The notes beneath the pieces are model-generated. The model did not search any database and was not told the DNA's origin. It saw nothing but the letters and a program-made list of their open reading frames with translations. Position numbers and translations under genes: made by a program. Below, piece by piece: positions 52,777-60,845 of a DNA stretch of 64,000 nt. Each line of letters starts with the position of its first letter. Positions within the stretch are counted from its first letter, which is position 1. The DNA is from Micromonospora carbonacea (lineage in GTDB: Bacteria > Actinomycetota > Actinomycetes > Mycobacteriales > Micromonosporaceae). The stretch spans positions 6,058,501-6,122,500 of the forward strand of contig NZ_JACHMZ010000001.1 of the NCBI RefSeq assembly GCF_014205165.1, read 5' to 3'.

Positions 52777-53193
52777 GTGCCCACGTACCAGTACGCCTGC
52801 ACCGAGTGCGGCCAGCAGCTCGAGGCGGTGCAGTCCTTCTCTGACGAGCCGCTGACCGAGTGCCCGGCGTGTGCGGGGCGGCTGCGCAAGGTTTTCAACT
52901 CCGTCGGCATCGTCTTCAAGGGCTCGGGCTTCTACCGCACCGACTCCCGCTCCGGCTCGGACGCGGCCAAGAACGGCGGCAAGCCGGCCGCCTCGGAGTC
53001 GTCCTCCGGCGGCGACTCCGGCTCGTCGAGCGCCTCGGGCGGCTCGTCCGCCGGCTCCTCGGCGTCGTCGGGCTCGTCCGGCTCCTCGGGTTCGCCGTCG
53101 GGCTCGTCCTCGGGGTCGTCCGGCTCCTCGGGCTCGTCGGGCTCGTCCTCGTCGAGCGGCACGGCCAAGGCCCCCGCCGCCAGCACCTCCTGA
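52777..53193 (+). CDS. FmdB-family zinc-ribbon protein with Ser/Gly tail
   Basis: A 138-aa protein: residues 1-50 are the FmdB zinc ribbon (CTECG and CPACAG), then FKGSGFYRTDSR and a tail of about 80 residues made almost wholly of Ser and Gly. The mycobacterial orthologue Rv0991c has been described as a redox-regulated chaperone (Ruc) with a disordered tail, so a stress-chaperone role is a fair inference. GTG 52777 has GGAGGAG upstream. The tail codons form short DNA repeats that are coding, not a separate element. Confidence 0.88.
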   Translation: MPTYQYACTECGQQLEAVQSFSDEPLTECPACAGRLRKVFNSVGIVFKGSGFYRTDSRSGSDAAKNGGKPAASESSSGGDSGSSSASGGSSAGSSASSGSSGSSGSPSGSSSGSSGSSGSSGSSSSSGTAKAPAASTS

Positions 53194-53222
53194 CGACGGC
53201 AGCTCCGGCCACAGGAGATCCT

Positions 53223-53257
53223 GGAAGAAGAGGGCCCCTCCGGGGCCGGGATCTTCC
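53223..53257 (+). terminator. Hairpin after fmdB
   Basis: GGAAGA/TCTTCC outside and GGCCCC/GGGGCC inside, around TCC, 30 nt after the fmdB stop. Confidence 0.75.
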
Positions 53258-53427
53258 ACGGTTCACCTCGATTCCGGGCCTTAGCAGATCATCGGCCCCG
53301 GTGGGCGTTGTCCACAGGCGGCCCGGTTGTCCACAGGTTCCGCCCCCGGCCCGGCGGGACGGCCCCCGCGCGGCCTAGCCTGCTGCTCCCGGCACCGCCT
53401 GGCGCCGGGGGCGGGCGGGAGGGCCGG

Positions 53428-53943
53428 ATGAGGAACGCCGGGGCGGACACCGGATCACTGCGGCCGCTGCGCCGCCCCCGGCTGCCGGGGCGGGCGACGC
53501 TGCTGCGCGCCGCGCTGGTCGCCGCCCTCCTCGGGCTCGCCGCGGCGGTCCTCCAGACCCCGGCCGGCTGCCCGCCGCCGGCCGGCGACCACTCCCCCGG
53601 CCCCGCCGCGCCACCGCCCGCCGAGGCGGCTTCCGACCCCGCCGCGCCGCCGGCCGCCCTGCCGCTGCCCGACGGGGCGGTCGGGGTGCCGATCCGGCTG
53701 GCCGAGCCGGCCGCGCTCGCGGTCGTCCGCCCGGGCGCCCGGGTTGACCTCCTCGCCGTGCCGGCCGGCCGGCAGGCCGGCGACGCCGACCTGCTGGCGC
53801 CCCGGGCGCTGGTGCTCGACGTGGTCGGTGCCGGCGCGACCGACGGCTCCTCGGCGCTCTACCTGGCGTTGCGGCCCGAGCAGGCGCACCGCGCCGTCGG
53901 GCTCCCCGAGGGCAGCCGCTTCGCGATCGTGGTGCGGGGGTGA
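53428..53943 (+). CDS. SAF-domain-like membrane protein (CpaB/FlgA type)
   Basis: A 171-aa protein with one N-terminal membrane helix, a Pro/Ala linker and a C-terminal stretch (VGVPIRLAEPAALAVVRPGARVDLLAV ... LYLALRPEQAHRAV, in parts) of the type seen after SAF domains in pilus-assembly CpaB/RcpC. The full SAF domain is short here, so the family call is tentative. ATG 53428 follows GGGAGGG. No other pilus genes are near. A TAGCCT hexamer lies near 53377. Confidence 0.65.
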   Translation: MRNAGADTGSLRPLRRPRLPGRATLLRAALVAALLGLAAAVLQTPAGCPPPAGDHSPGPAAPPPAEAASDPAAPPAALPLPDGAVGVPIRLAEPAALAVVRPGARVDLLAVPAGRQAGDADLLAPRALVLDVVGAGATDGSSALYLALRPEQAHRAVGLPEGSRFAIVVRG

Positions 53944-53978
53944 GGCCCGCGCCGGCCCGGGCCTACAGGCGCGGCCGG

Positions 53979-54068
53979 CCGTCGGCTCCTGCCGCGGGGG
54001 CGGAACAACCGTCGACTCCTCCCGCAGGGCCGGACCAACCGTCGGCTCCTGCCGCGGGTGGGCCGGCC
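53979..54068. repeat. 30-bp tandem repeat, three units
   Basis: Units start at 53979, 54009 and 54039 and share CCGTCGGCTCCTGCCGCGGG with a few changes. They fill the gap between the convergent ends at 53943 and 54091. Confidence 0.75.
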
Positions 54069-54090
54069 GGCGCGCCCGGTGCGGGGGCGC

Positions 54091-54267
54091 TCAGCTCCAG
54101 TGCGGCGGGCGCTCGGCGAGCAGCCAGTCGTCGTTGCCGCCCGACGTCTCGCCCCAGCCCCGGTCCGTGTCGTCGGCCGTCTGCTCGGGCAGCACCACGA
54201 AGTCCTCGCTCAGGTCGACGGCGCGGTCGTCGTCGCCGCGCGCCTGCGCCCCCGGGTCGATGCTCAC
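54091..54267 (-). CDS. Small acidic protein (58 aa)
   Basis: A 58-aa frame from GTG 54267, every codon ending in G or C. The sequence is acidic (AVDLSEDFVVLPEQTADD) and ends NDDWLLAERPPHW, a pattern I recall from small conserved actinobacterial proteins of unknown function. TAGTCT lies 8 nt before the start, suggesting a leaderless mRNA. It diverges from the gene at 54343. No function can be given. Confidence 0.75.
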   Translation of the reverse strand: MSIDPGAQARGDDDRAVDLSEDFVVLPEQTADDTDRGWGETSGGNDDWLLAERPPHWS

Positions 54268-54342
54268 GAGCGGCAAGACTACCCGGGTTCCGGCCCGCGT
54301 CCGACCGGCCACGCGGCCCGACGGTTGGTAGCGTCGGTCGGC

Positions 54343-54684
54343 GTGACCACGCCCAGCGGTGACCGCCCCGAGGACGACTACTGGCGTCGCCCGCCCGACG
54401 ACGGCGCGACCGACGACCCGAAGCGCCCACCGGAGCCCGGCCCGGCCGGCGCCGACCCGTCGGCCGGATACGGCGGGCCGCCGCCCAGCACGCCACCGCC
54501 GCCCGGCTGGCGTCCCCCGTTGCACGTGCGGGCCGCCCCGCCCCGCCAGCTGCCGCCGCAGGACATGGCGGGGCTGGACGCGGTCGAGCAGCGCGCTCAG
54601 CACGTCACCTGGGTCGCCGGCGCGGTGGCCGGCGTGGTGCTGCTGGTCTTGCTCTGCCTGCTGTGCTCCAGGGCGTTCCGCTGA
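54343..54684 (+). CDS. Small Pro-rich membrane protein
   Basis: A 113-aa protein: an acidic, Pro-rich N-terminus, a basic segment and one C-terminal membrane helix (WVAGAVAGVVLLVLLCLLCS) with a short basic tail, so the N-terminus is probably cytoplasmic. GTG 54343 has TAGCGT 8 nt upstream. It diverges from the 58-aa gene; both promoters fit in 75 nt. Function unknown. Confidence 0.75.
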   Translation: MTTPSGDRPEDDYWRRPPDDGATDDPKRPPEPGPAGADPSAGYGGPPPSTPPPPGWRPPLHVRAAPPRQLPPQDMAGLDAVEQRAQHVTWVAGAVAGVVLLVLLCLLCSRAFR

Positions 54685-54772
54685 CCGCGGCTCCCCCGCG
54701 CTCCGCTGACCGCGCGGTCGGCCCGGGGCAGCGGCCCGGCCACCCGCGCCGGCCGGCCCCGGCCGCGTCGGC

Positions 54773-55255
54773 TCAGAGCACCCGGCCCCAGGCCGCCTCG
54801 GCGCCGGAGTCGCCGGTGAGGAAGACGTAGACCAGCGAGGCCACGCCCAACGCGACCACCACGACCGTCAGCAGCAGGGGCACCCAGGACGGCAGCCGGG
54901 AGACCCGGTCGTCGTTGCGGGTCACCAGCAGCAGGGCGATGGCGGCCACGGCGAGCCCCACGGTGAACCAGAGCAGCGTCTCGGCGTACTCGGAGTGGTC
55001 GTGGATCTGCGCGAGCAGGGCCGGGTCGAAGCCCTTCTCCTCGAACGCCTCCTCCAGGGCCTCGCCCGTCTCGGTCGACACCCACGTGACGATCGGGGTC
55101 AGCACCGCGAGGCCCGCCACCGCCCAGCCCAGCCGGGGACGCCACCTCGGCACCAGCCCGTACGCGCTGGCCAGCAGCGCGAGCAGCGGCACGAACACCA
55201 CCGCCGCGTGGATCACCAGGATGTGGCTTGGCAGCCCGTTGATCTCCCTGAACAC
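54773..55255 (-). CDS. DUF2231 membrane protein
   Basis: A 160-aa protein with four membrane helices and the family start INGLPSHILVIHAAVVFVPL, plus a conserved HDHSEYAETL in the second loop. DUF2231 proteins are of unknown function; the His residues may bind metal or haem. GTG 55255 is preferred over GTG 55261 because GGAGG is then 5 nt away. It diverges from the Fur-type regulator gene, 130 nt apart, and may be its target. Confidence 0.85.
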   Translation of the reverse strand: MFREINGLPSHILVIHAAVVFVPLLALLASAYGLVPRWRPRLGWAVAGLAVLTPIVTWVSTETGEALEEAFEEKGFDPALLAQIHDHSEYAETLLWFTVGLAVAAIALLLVTRNDDRVSRLPSWVPLLLTVVVVALGVASLVYVFLTGDSGAEAAWGRVL

Positions 55256-55385
55256 CGACACCTCCGGCCGTGTACGTCATGATCCCCGCGGCGTCAGCGT
55301 ACGCCGACTTCAGGCGCTGTGGCCCGGGCCACCCAGGTCAGCCGCTCGCTTGTCGCCCGGTGCGCCCCGTGCTGTCATTGAGTTC

Positions 55386-55814
55386 ATGTCCGGTGGCGAG
55401 GAACTGCTGCGGTCGAGGGGCCTGCGGGTCACCCGGCCGCGCCTCGCCGTGCTCGACGTCCTCGCCGCCGGTGGCCACCTGGAGGTAGACGAGATCACCC
55501 GGCGGGTGCGGGAACGCCTCGACTCGGTCTCCACCCAGGCCGTCTACGACGTCCTCGGCGCGCTGTCCCGCGCCGGGCTGTCCCGCCGGATCGAGCCGGC
55601 CGGCAGCCCCGCCCGGTACGAGGCGCGGGCCGGCGACAACCACCACCATGTGGTGTGCCGGGGCTGCGGCGAGATCGCCGACATCGACTGCGCGGTCGGC
55701 GAGAAGCCCTGCCTCGACCCGGACACCGCACACGGCTTCGAGGTGGACGAGGCGGAGGTCACCTTCTGGGGGCTCTGCCCCACCTGCCAGGCCCGCCGCC
55801 GCGCCGACGACTGA
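55386..55814 (+). CDS. Fur-family regulator (FurA/CatR type)
   Basis: A 142-aa metal-dependent repressor: LRVTRPRLAVLDVL and STQAVYDVLGALSRAGL form the winged helix, NHHHVVCRGCG the metal site, and a second CPTC pair near the C-terminus a structural zinc site. The sequence is closest in pattern to FurA/CatR, the peroxide-sensing repressor of katG in actinomycetes, but no katG is near. ATG 55386; the upstream TGTCAT is a poor -10. It probably controls itself and the divergent DUF2231 gene. Confidence 0.9.
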   Translation: MSGGEELLRSRGLRVTRPRLAVLDVLAAGGHLEVDEITRRVRERLDSVSTQAVYDVLGALSRAGLSRRIEPAGSPARYEARAGDNHHHVVCRGCGEIADIDCAVGEKPCLDPDTAHGFEVDEAEVTFWGLCPTCQARRRADD

Positions 55815-55868
55815 CAGCGCCGTCCCGGCCCGCCCGGGGATGCGGCCGGGCGTGGCACCCTTGGTCGG

Positions 55869-56720
55869 GTGGACTCCGATGACCTCGGCCTGTTCGGTCC
55901 GGGATCGGTCACGTGGAAGGTGCACGAGGAGCCGATCCTGATCGTCGCCGGCCTGCGCTCGCTCTACCTCCAGGCGCTGCACCCCCGGGCCATCGCCGGG
56001 GTGGCCCAGAACAGCAACTACCGCACCGACGCGTGGGGCCGGCTGGTCCGGACGGCCACCTACGTGGAAACCGCCGTCTACGGCACCACCGCCGAGGCCG
56101 AGGCCGCCGGGGACCGGCTGCGCCGCCTGCACGGCCGGATGCGGGCCACCGACCCGGACACCGGCCAGGAGTTCCGGATCGACGAGCCGGAGCTGCTGCG
56201 CTGGGTGCACGTCACCGAGGTCGAGTCGTTCCTCAGCACCGCCCGCCGGGCCGGGCTGCCGCTGACCGACGCCGAGGTCGACGGCTACTACACCGAGCAG
56301 CGCCGAGCGGCGGCCCTGGTGGGGCTCGACCCGGCGGACGTGCCCGGCACGGCGGCCGAGGTCGCGGACTACTACCGGCAGGTCCGGCCGGCCCTGCGGA
56401 TGACCCGGGAGGCGGCGGAGACGGCCGTCTTCCTCACCGCCCCGCCCCTGCCGTGGAAGCTCAACCTGCCGGCCCGGGTCGGGATGAACCTCGGGCCGGC
56501 CCGGCTGGCATACTTCGGCGTCGCCGGCACCGCGTTCGCGCTGCTGCCGCCCTGGGCCCGCCGGCTGTACGGCGGCCTGGGGCTGCCGACCACCGAGCTG
56601 TCGGCCGACCTCACCGTCCGCGCCCTGCGGCTGGCGTTGGCGGCCCTGCCGCAGCGCTGGCGGGAGGGGCCGTTGCAGCAGGCAGCGAAGGAACGGGCCG
56701 CCCGCCTGGCCCCCCGCTGA
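55869..56720 (+). CDS. DUF2236 oxygenase (MpaB / Lcp family)
   Basis: A 283-aa protein of the MpaB-like oxygenase family, which includes the haem enzyme Lcp. Diagnostic stretches are LYLQALHPRAIAGVAQNSNY, RLVRTATYVETAVYGT and LLRWVHVTEVESFL with the conserved His. It lacks a signal peptide. GTG 55869 has CACCCT 7 nt upstream, an imperfect -10. The substrate is unknown. The convergent gap to the nuclease gene holds repeat copy B. Confidence 0.88.
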   Translation: MDSDDLGLFGPGSVTWKVHEEPILIVAGLRSLYLQALHPRAIAGVAQNSNYRTDAWGRLVRTATYVETAVYGTTAEAEAAGDRLRRLHGRMRATDPDTGQEFRIDEPELLRWVHVTEVESFLSTARRAGLPLTDAEVDGYYTEQRRAAALVGLDPADVPGTAAEVADYYRQVRPALRMTREAAETAVFLTAPPLPWKLNLPARVGMNLGPARLAYFGVAGTAFALLPPWARRLYGGLGLPTTELSADLTVRALRLALAALPQRWREGPLQQAAKERAARLAPR

Positions 56721-56757
56721 CCCGCACCGGCCGGGCGGGGCGGGGCGGGGCTGGGCA

Positions 56758-56815
56758 TCATGTCGCCGACATGGGGGTATCCCACCGCTCTGATACCGCC
56801 ATCAGCCCGACATGA
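56758..56815. repeat. Paired-palindrome repeat, copy B
   Basis: Left half CATGTCG-C-CGACATG (56759-56773) is perfect; the right half (56799-56815) is worn (CCATCAGCCCGACATGA). The spacer has its own stem GGTATC/GATACC, different in sequence from copies A and C. Confidence 0.8.
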
Positions 56816-56858
56816 CGCGCCCGGGGCCAGCCCGGGCTAGGCCACAGGCCAGGCGGGG

Positions 56859-57815
56859 TCAGTCCCGGCGGTCCATGGCCGCCCAGGGGTCCTTGCCCGG
56901 CGTCTGCGCGCCCGCCGGGCAGGTGCGGCGGTAGTCGCACCAGCCGCAGCGCGGCCCCGGCTCGGCCGGGAAGGCGTCGTCCGGGTCGGACCCGTCGGCG
57001 ACGGCCCGCTCGGCGGCCATGATGTCCCGCGCCGTCTCCTCGGCGCGGGTGACCTGCCGGGCCAGCGACTCGGTGGTGTGCTCGTGGGCCGCGATCGTGC
57101 CGGTGGGCAGGTGGTGCAGCTCGACCCGGCGGCACGGCCGGCGGAACACCCGCTCGGCGGCGTACGCGTAGAGGGCCAGCGCCTGCGAGCCGCGCGCGTC
57201 GTCGGCGTCCAGCCCCGTGCGGCCGGTCTTGTAGTCGACGATGACCAACTCCGGCCCGCTCGCGCCGGTGCGCAGGTCGATCCGGTCGGCGCGCCCGTTG
57301 AACGCCAGCACCGCCGTCCTGACCGCCACCACCCGCTCGACGCCGACCGGGTCGGCCTGCGGGTCCAGCGTCTCGACGTAGGACTCCAGCCAGGCCAGCG
57401 CCCGCCGGTACGCGTCGCGCTCCTGCTCGTCGTCGCGGAACCCGTCGCGCACCCAGGTGCCCCGCAGCAGCCCGGCCAGTGCCTCCGGGCGGCGACGGCC
57501 GACGGGCAGGGCATACCAGTTCTTCAGGGCGTTGTGCACGCTCGCGCCCAGCGAGTTGTGGGCCCACGGCGGGCCCTTCGGCGGCGCGGGCCGGTCCACG
57601 TACGAGTAGCGGTAGCGGCGGGGGCAGTCCGCGTACGCCCCGAGCTTGCTGGGGGTGCACACGAACAGCCGCTCCGGCATGCCGTCGAAGCCGAGCTGCT
57701 CGGGCTCGGCGGCCCGGCGGGACTGGGCGGGCTGGCCGGCGCGGGGGCGCGGGGCCCGGCCCGACCCGGCGGCGGGTCGGCCGGCGGGGCGGCCGGATGA
57801 GGAGGCTGGTCGCAC
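56859..57815 (-). CDS. RecB-type PD-(D/E)XK nuclease with four-Cys cluster
   Basis: A 318-aa nuclease: CTPSKLGAYADCPRRYRYSYV near residue 55, the catalytic LVIVDYKTGRTG (D-x-K), and a C-terminal CGWCDYRRTCPAG. One Cys before the core and three after it are the iron-sulfur arrangement of AddB, Cas4 and related RecB-family proteins. GTG 57815 is set by CAGGAT 6 nt upstream; a longer Pro-rich start is possible. A DNA-repair role is inferred; it stands alone. Confidence 0.88.
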   Translation of the reverse strand: MRPASSSGRPAGRPAAGSGRAPRPRAGQPAQSRRAAEPEQLGFDGMPERLFVCTPSKLGAYADCPRRYRYSYVDRPAPPKGPPWAHNSLGASVHNALKNWYALPVGRRRPEALAGLLRGTWVRDGFRDDEQERDAYRRALAWLESYVETLDPQADPVGVERVVAVRTAVLAFNGRADRIDLRTGASGPELVIVDYKTGRTGLDADDARGSQALALYAYAAERVFRRPCRRVELHHLPTGTIAAHEHTTESLARQVTRAEETARDIMAAERAVADGSDPDDAFPAEPGPRCGWCDYRRTCPAGAQTPGKDPWAAMDRRD

Positions 57816-57904
57816 CCCGCGATCCTGCCACCCGGATACGACAGCCGGCCCGACCCGGCCGGCGGGTCGCGCCGCCGGATCGGCCACGCCCACGGTGGCG
57901 CCGC

Positions 57905-58519
57905 TCAGGCCGCGTTTGCGTACTGGGTGACGAAGGCCGCGATGGCGTCGGCGATGAGCTGCACCGCGATCGCGGCGAGCAGCAGGCCGGCGATCCGGGT
58001 GAGCACCTCGATCCCGCCCGGCCGCAGGATCTTGACGATCCCGCCGGAGAAGCGCAGCACCACCCAGACGGTGAGCATCACCGCCACGATGGCCGCGGCG
58101 ATGGCGCCGTAGTCGAGCGCCCGGTCGGCCTGCTGGACGAAGAGCATGGTCGCCACGATCGCGCCCGGCCCGGCCAGCAGCGGGGTGCCCAGCGGCACCA
58201 GGGCGATGTTCGAGGTGGCCTGCTGGGTGGGGTCGTCCGCCTTGCCGGTCAGCAGCTCCAGGGCGACGAGGATCAGCAGCAGCCCGCCGGCCGCCTGGAG
58301 CGCCGGCAGGTCGACGTGCAGGTACGCCAGCAACGTCTGCCCGGCCACGGCGAAGACCACGATCACCCCGAGCGCCAGGGCCACCGCCTGCCAGGCGGCC
58401 CGGTTGCGGTCCCGGGCGGACAGGGGGCCGGTGAGCGCGAGGAAGATCGGCATCATGCCCGGCGGGTCGACGATGACCAGCAGGGTCACGAAGACCTCAC
58501 CGAAGAGCTTCAGATCCAC
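57905..58519 (-). CDS. MarC-family membrane protein
   Basis: A 204-aa protein with six membrane helices and the MarC signatures VIVDPPGMMPIFLALT and PLGTPLLAGPGAIVATM. It is often annotated as an antibiotic-resistance protein, but its function is not established. GTG 58519 has TACCCT 6 nt upstream and no ribosome site. It is next to the PHP gene, as in other actinomycetes. Confidence 0.92.
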   Translation of the reverse strand: MDLKLFGEVFVTLLVIVDPPGMMPIFLALTGPLSARDRNRAAWQAVALALGVIVVFAVAGQTLLAYLHVDLPALQAAGGLLLILVALELLTGKADDPTQQATSNIALVPLGTPLLAGPGAIVATMLFVQQADRALDYGAIAAAIVAVMLTVWVVLRFSGGIVKILRPGGIEVLTRIAGLLLAAIAVQLIADAIAAFVTQYANAA

Positions 58520-58551
58520 CCGGAGAGGGTAGCCGCGCAGGTGGAGGCGGA

Positions 58552-59433
58552 TCAGGCCGAAGCGACCGGGGTCACGCCGGTGGCCCCGGCCACGATCCGC
58601 CCGTACGCCTCGGGCGAGGTGGTGAACGCGCCGAGCCGGACGGTCTTGTGCGTGCCGTGGAAGTCCGACGAGCCGGTGACGAAGAGGCCCAGCTCGGCGG
58701 CGAGCGCCCGCACGTGCGCCCGCTCGGCCGGGGAATGGTCCTCGTGGTCGGCCTCCAGGCCGGCGAGCCCGGCCGCCGCCAGCGCGACGATCAGCTCGTC
58801 GGGCACGATTCGGCCGCGCCGGCTCGCCCGGGGGTGGGCGAAGACGGGCACGCCGCCCGCGGCGCGCACCAGCCGGACCGCCCGGAACACGTCGATGTCG
58901 TCCTTGGGCAGCCGGTACCGCTCGCCCAGCCAGTCCGGCCCGAACGCCTCGGTGGTGGTGGCCACCAGCCCGGCGCGGATGAGGGCCTGGGCGATGTGCG
59001 GGCGGCCCACCGTCCCGCCGGCCGCCCCGGCGAGGATCTCCGGCCAGCTCAGCTCGACGCCGTCGGCGCGCAGCAGCGCGACGATGCGCTCGCCGCGCGC
59101 CTCGCGGGCGGCCCGCACCCGGGCCAGCTCCGCGCCCAGCTCCGGCTCGTCCGGGTCGAAGAGGTACGCGAGCAGGTGCAGCGCCACCGGCGGGTCGGCC
59201 CCGTGCCACCGGCAGGAGAGCTCCGCGCCCCGGACCAGGGTGAGGCCGGGGGGCAGCGCGGCCACGGCGGACGCCCACCCGGCGGTGGTGTCGTGGTCGG
59301 TGATCGCCACGACGTCCAGGCCGGCGTCGGCGGCGGCCCGGACCAGCTCGGTCGGGGTGAGGGTGCCGTCGCTGGCCGTCGAGTGGGTGTGCAGGTCGAT
59401 CCGGGCGGCGGCCGGCACCGGGGGCGGGGTCAT
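58552..59433 (-). CDS. PHP-domain phosphoesterase
   Basis: A 293-aa PHP enzyme with LHTHSTASDG, TDHDTT, FAHPRAS and GSSDFHGTHK supplying the metal ligands, the layout of 3',5'-nucleoside bisphosphate phosphatases (RnAM/TrpH). ATG 59433 has TAGCGT 6 nt upstream. It precedes marC by 33 nt on the same strand, but marC has its own -10. Confidence 0.92.
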   Translation of the reverse strand: MTPPPVPAAARIDLHTHSTASDGTLTPTELVRAAADAGLDVVAITDHDTTAGWASAVAALPPGLTLVRGAELSCRWHGADPPVALHLLAYLFDPDEPELGAELARVRAAREARGERIVALLRADGVELSWPEILAGAAGGTVGRPHIAQALIRAGLVATTTEAFGPDWLGERYRLPKDDIDVFRAVRLVRAAGGVPVFAHPRASRRGRIVPDELIVALAAAGLAGLEADHEDHSPAERAHVRALAAELGLFVTGSSDFHGTHKTVRLGAFTTSPEAYGRIVAGATGVTPVASA

Positions 59434-59447
59434 CGTCCGACGCTACC

Positions 59448-59567
59448 GGTGCCGACGGCAGGTCAGGGTGCGGGGTCGACGCCCACGGCAGGTCAGAGCG
59501 GCGGGTCGACGCCCACGGCAGGTCGGAGTGCCGGATCGGTGCCGGCTGCCCGTCACGGTGCGGGGTC
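59448..59567. repeat. 30-bp tandem repeat, four units
   Basis: Four 30-bp units start at 59448, 59478, 59508 and 59538, built around GACGCCCACGGCAGGTC. They lie between the PHP promoter and the 3' end of the sigma partner gene, and the fourth unit covers its last codons. On the opposite strand the core (CCTGCCGTGGG) resembles the 53979 repeat (CCTGCCGCGGG). Confidence 0.75.
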
Positions 59568-60845
59568 GGTGACGACGACCGGCCGGTCGGCCGGCTCGAC
59601 GCCGGTCACCGGGCTGGCGACGGCCGGCTCCCCGGCGACCACGCGGTCGGGCCGCACCGGCACCAGCCCGCCCCGGGCGGCCACATACCAGGCGGCGCCG
59701 GCCGGCGTCCAGCACACCGCCCCGGCCAGCGTCGGGCCGGCAGGGCGGGCGACCGGGGTGCCGCCGAGGGTGGCGAGGTCGACCAGGAGCGCCCCGGTGC
59801 CGTCGGGCGAGCCGGTGCGGCCGTTCAACAGCAGCCAGCGGCCGTCGGCGGAGACCCCGCCGAGCCCGTCGGCGCTGAGGGTCGGCCCGCAGGCCGTGCG
59901 GATCGTCGCCAGCGCCCGGGCGGGGTCGAGCAGCGCCAGGCAGGGGCGTCGGGGCGTGCCGGCGGGGACCAGGCCGACGAGCCGGCCGTCCGGCAGCGCC
60001 CCGTGGACGGCGAGGACGTCGCGCCAGCCGTCGGTGGCGAGCCCGCCGGTGGCCGGATGCCAGAGCGCGTAACCGGGTCGGGCCGGGTCGCGGCGTACCA
60101 GAACGGAGTTGCCGGCGAAGCCGACCGGCACGGCCGCGCCGGTCGCCGTCGTGCCGGCGACGGCGACGAGCCGGTCGGCGACGATCCCGGCGAGGGAGAT
60201 CCGGTCGCCGTCGCGCCAGGCGACCTGGCCGCCGTCGGGGGCGACGGCGATCGCCTCCGCGCCCGCCAGCAGCACCCGGGTGCTGCCGTCGGGGTGCACG
60301 GACAGCAGGGCCCGGCCGGCGACGGTGGGGGCGCCCACCACCAGCCAGCCGCCCTTGTCCGCTACGCGCTGCGCCCGGTCGGCGGCGACGACCCCGAGGG
60401 TGATGTTCGTGTTCCCGGCGGTGTAGAGGGTGCCGTCGACGATCAGGTCCACCGCGCCGCCGGCCGGCCCGAGGGCCGGTCGGGGCGATCCGGCCGACGG
60501 GCTCGACACCGGTTCCGGCACCGGCCAGGAGGAGCCGCGCGGGTCGCCGAGCACCACGGTCGGCGGGGTGGACTGGCCGGACTGCGGACTGAGCTGCACC
60601 ATGCCGACGCTCACCAGCACCGTGGCCACGCCCGCCAGGGCGGTGCCGGTGAGGACCCGGCGGCGGCGGACCCGGGTGGCCCGCCGGATGGCCAGGCCGG
60701 CCGGGTCGACGGTGCCCGGCAGCGGCGCGGCGGCCTGCCGGGAGAAGGTCTCCCGGAGGGCGCGCTCCAACTCGTCCGCCGTCACGACTGTTGGACGCGC
60801 GGGAACGGGCGTCCGGTTGTCACCGGGACCGGTCACCCCGCTCAC
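59553..60845 (-). CDS. Membrane-anchored beta-propeller partner of the sigma factor
   Basis: A 430-aa protein: a short cytoplasmic N-terminus, one membrane helix near residue 65 (VLTGTALAGVATVLVSVGMV), then about 330 residues of propeller-like repeats (SVHPDGSTRVLLAG, VAPDGGQVAWRDG, VSADGRWLLLNG). GTG 60845 overlaps the sigma stop (GTGA). Its place suits an anti-sigma or sensor role, with the N-terminus facing the sigma factor, but no zinc-binding anti-sigma motif is present. Confidence 0.8.
   Translation of the reverse strand: MSGVTGPGDNRTPVPARPTVVTADELERALRETFSRQAAAPLPGTVDPAGLAIRRATRVRRRRVLTGTALAGVATVLVSVGMVQLSPQSGQSTPPTVVLGDPRGSSWPVPEPVSSPSAGSPRPALGPAGGAVDLIVDGTLYTAGNTNITLGVVAADRAQRVADKGGWLVVGAPTVAGRALLSVHPDGSTRVLLAGAEAIAVAPDGGQVAWRDGDRISLAGIVADRLVAVAGTTATGAAVPVGFAGNSVLVRRDPARPGYALWHPATGGLATDGWRDVLAVHGALPDGRLVGLVPAGTPRRPCLALLDPARALATIRTACGPTLSADGLGGVSADGRWLLLNGRTGSPDGTGALLVDLATLGGTPVARPAGPTLAGAVCWTPAGAAWYVAARGGLVPVRPDRVVAGEPAVASPVTGVEPADRPVVVTDPAP

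Noticed and set aside
52980..53190. Short DNA repeats resembling a CRISPR or minisatellite
   Set aside because: They are the codons of the FmdB Ser/Gly tail in one frame; there are no spacers of constant length and no cas genes.
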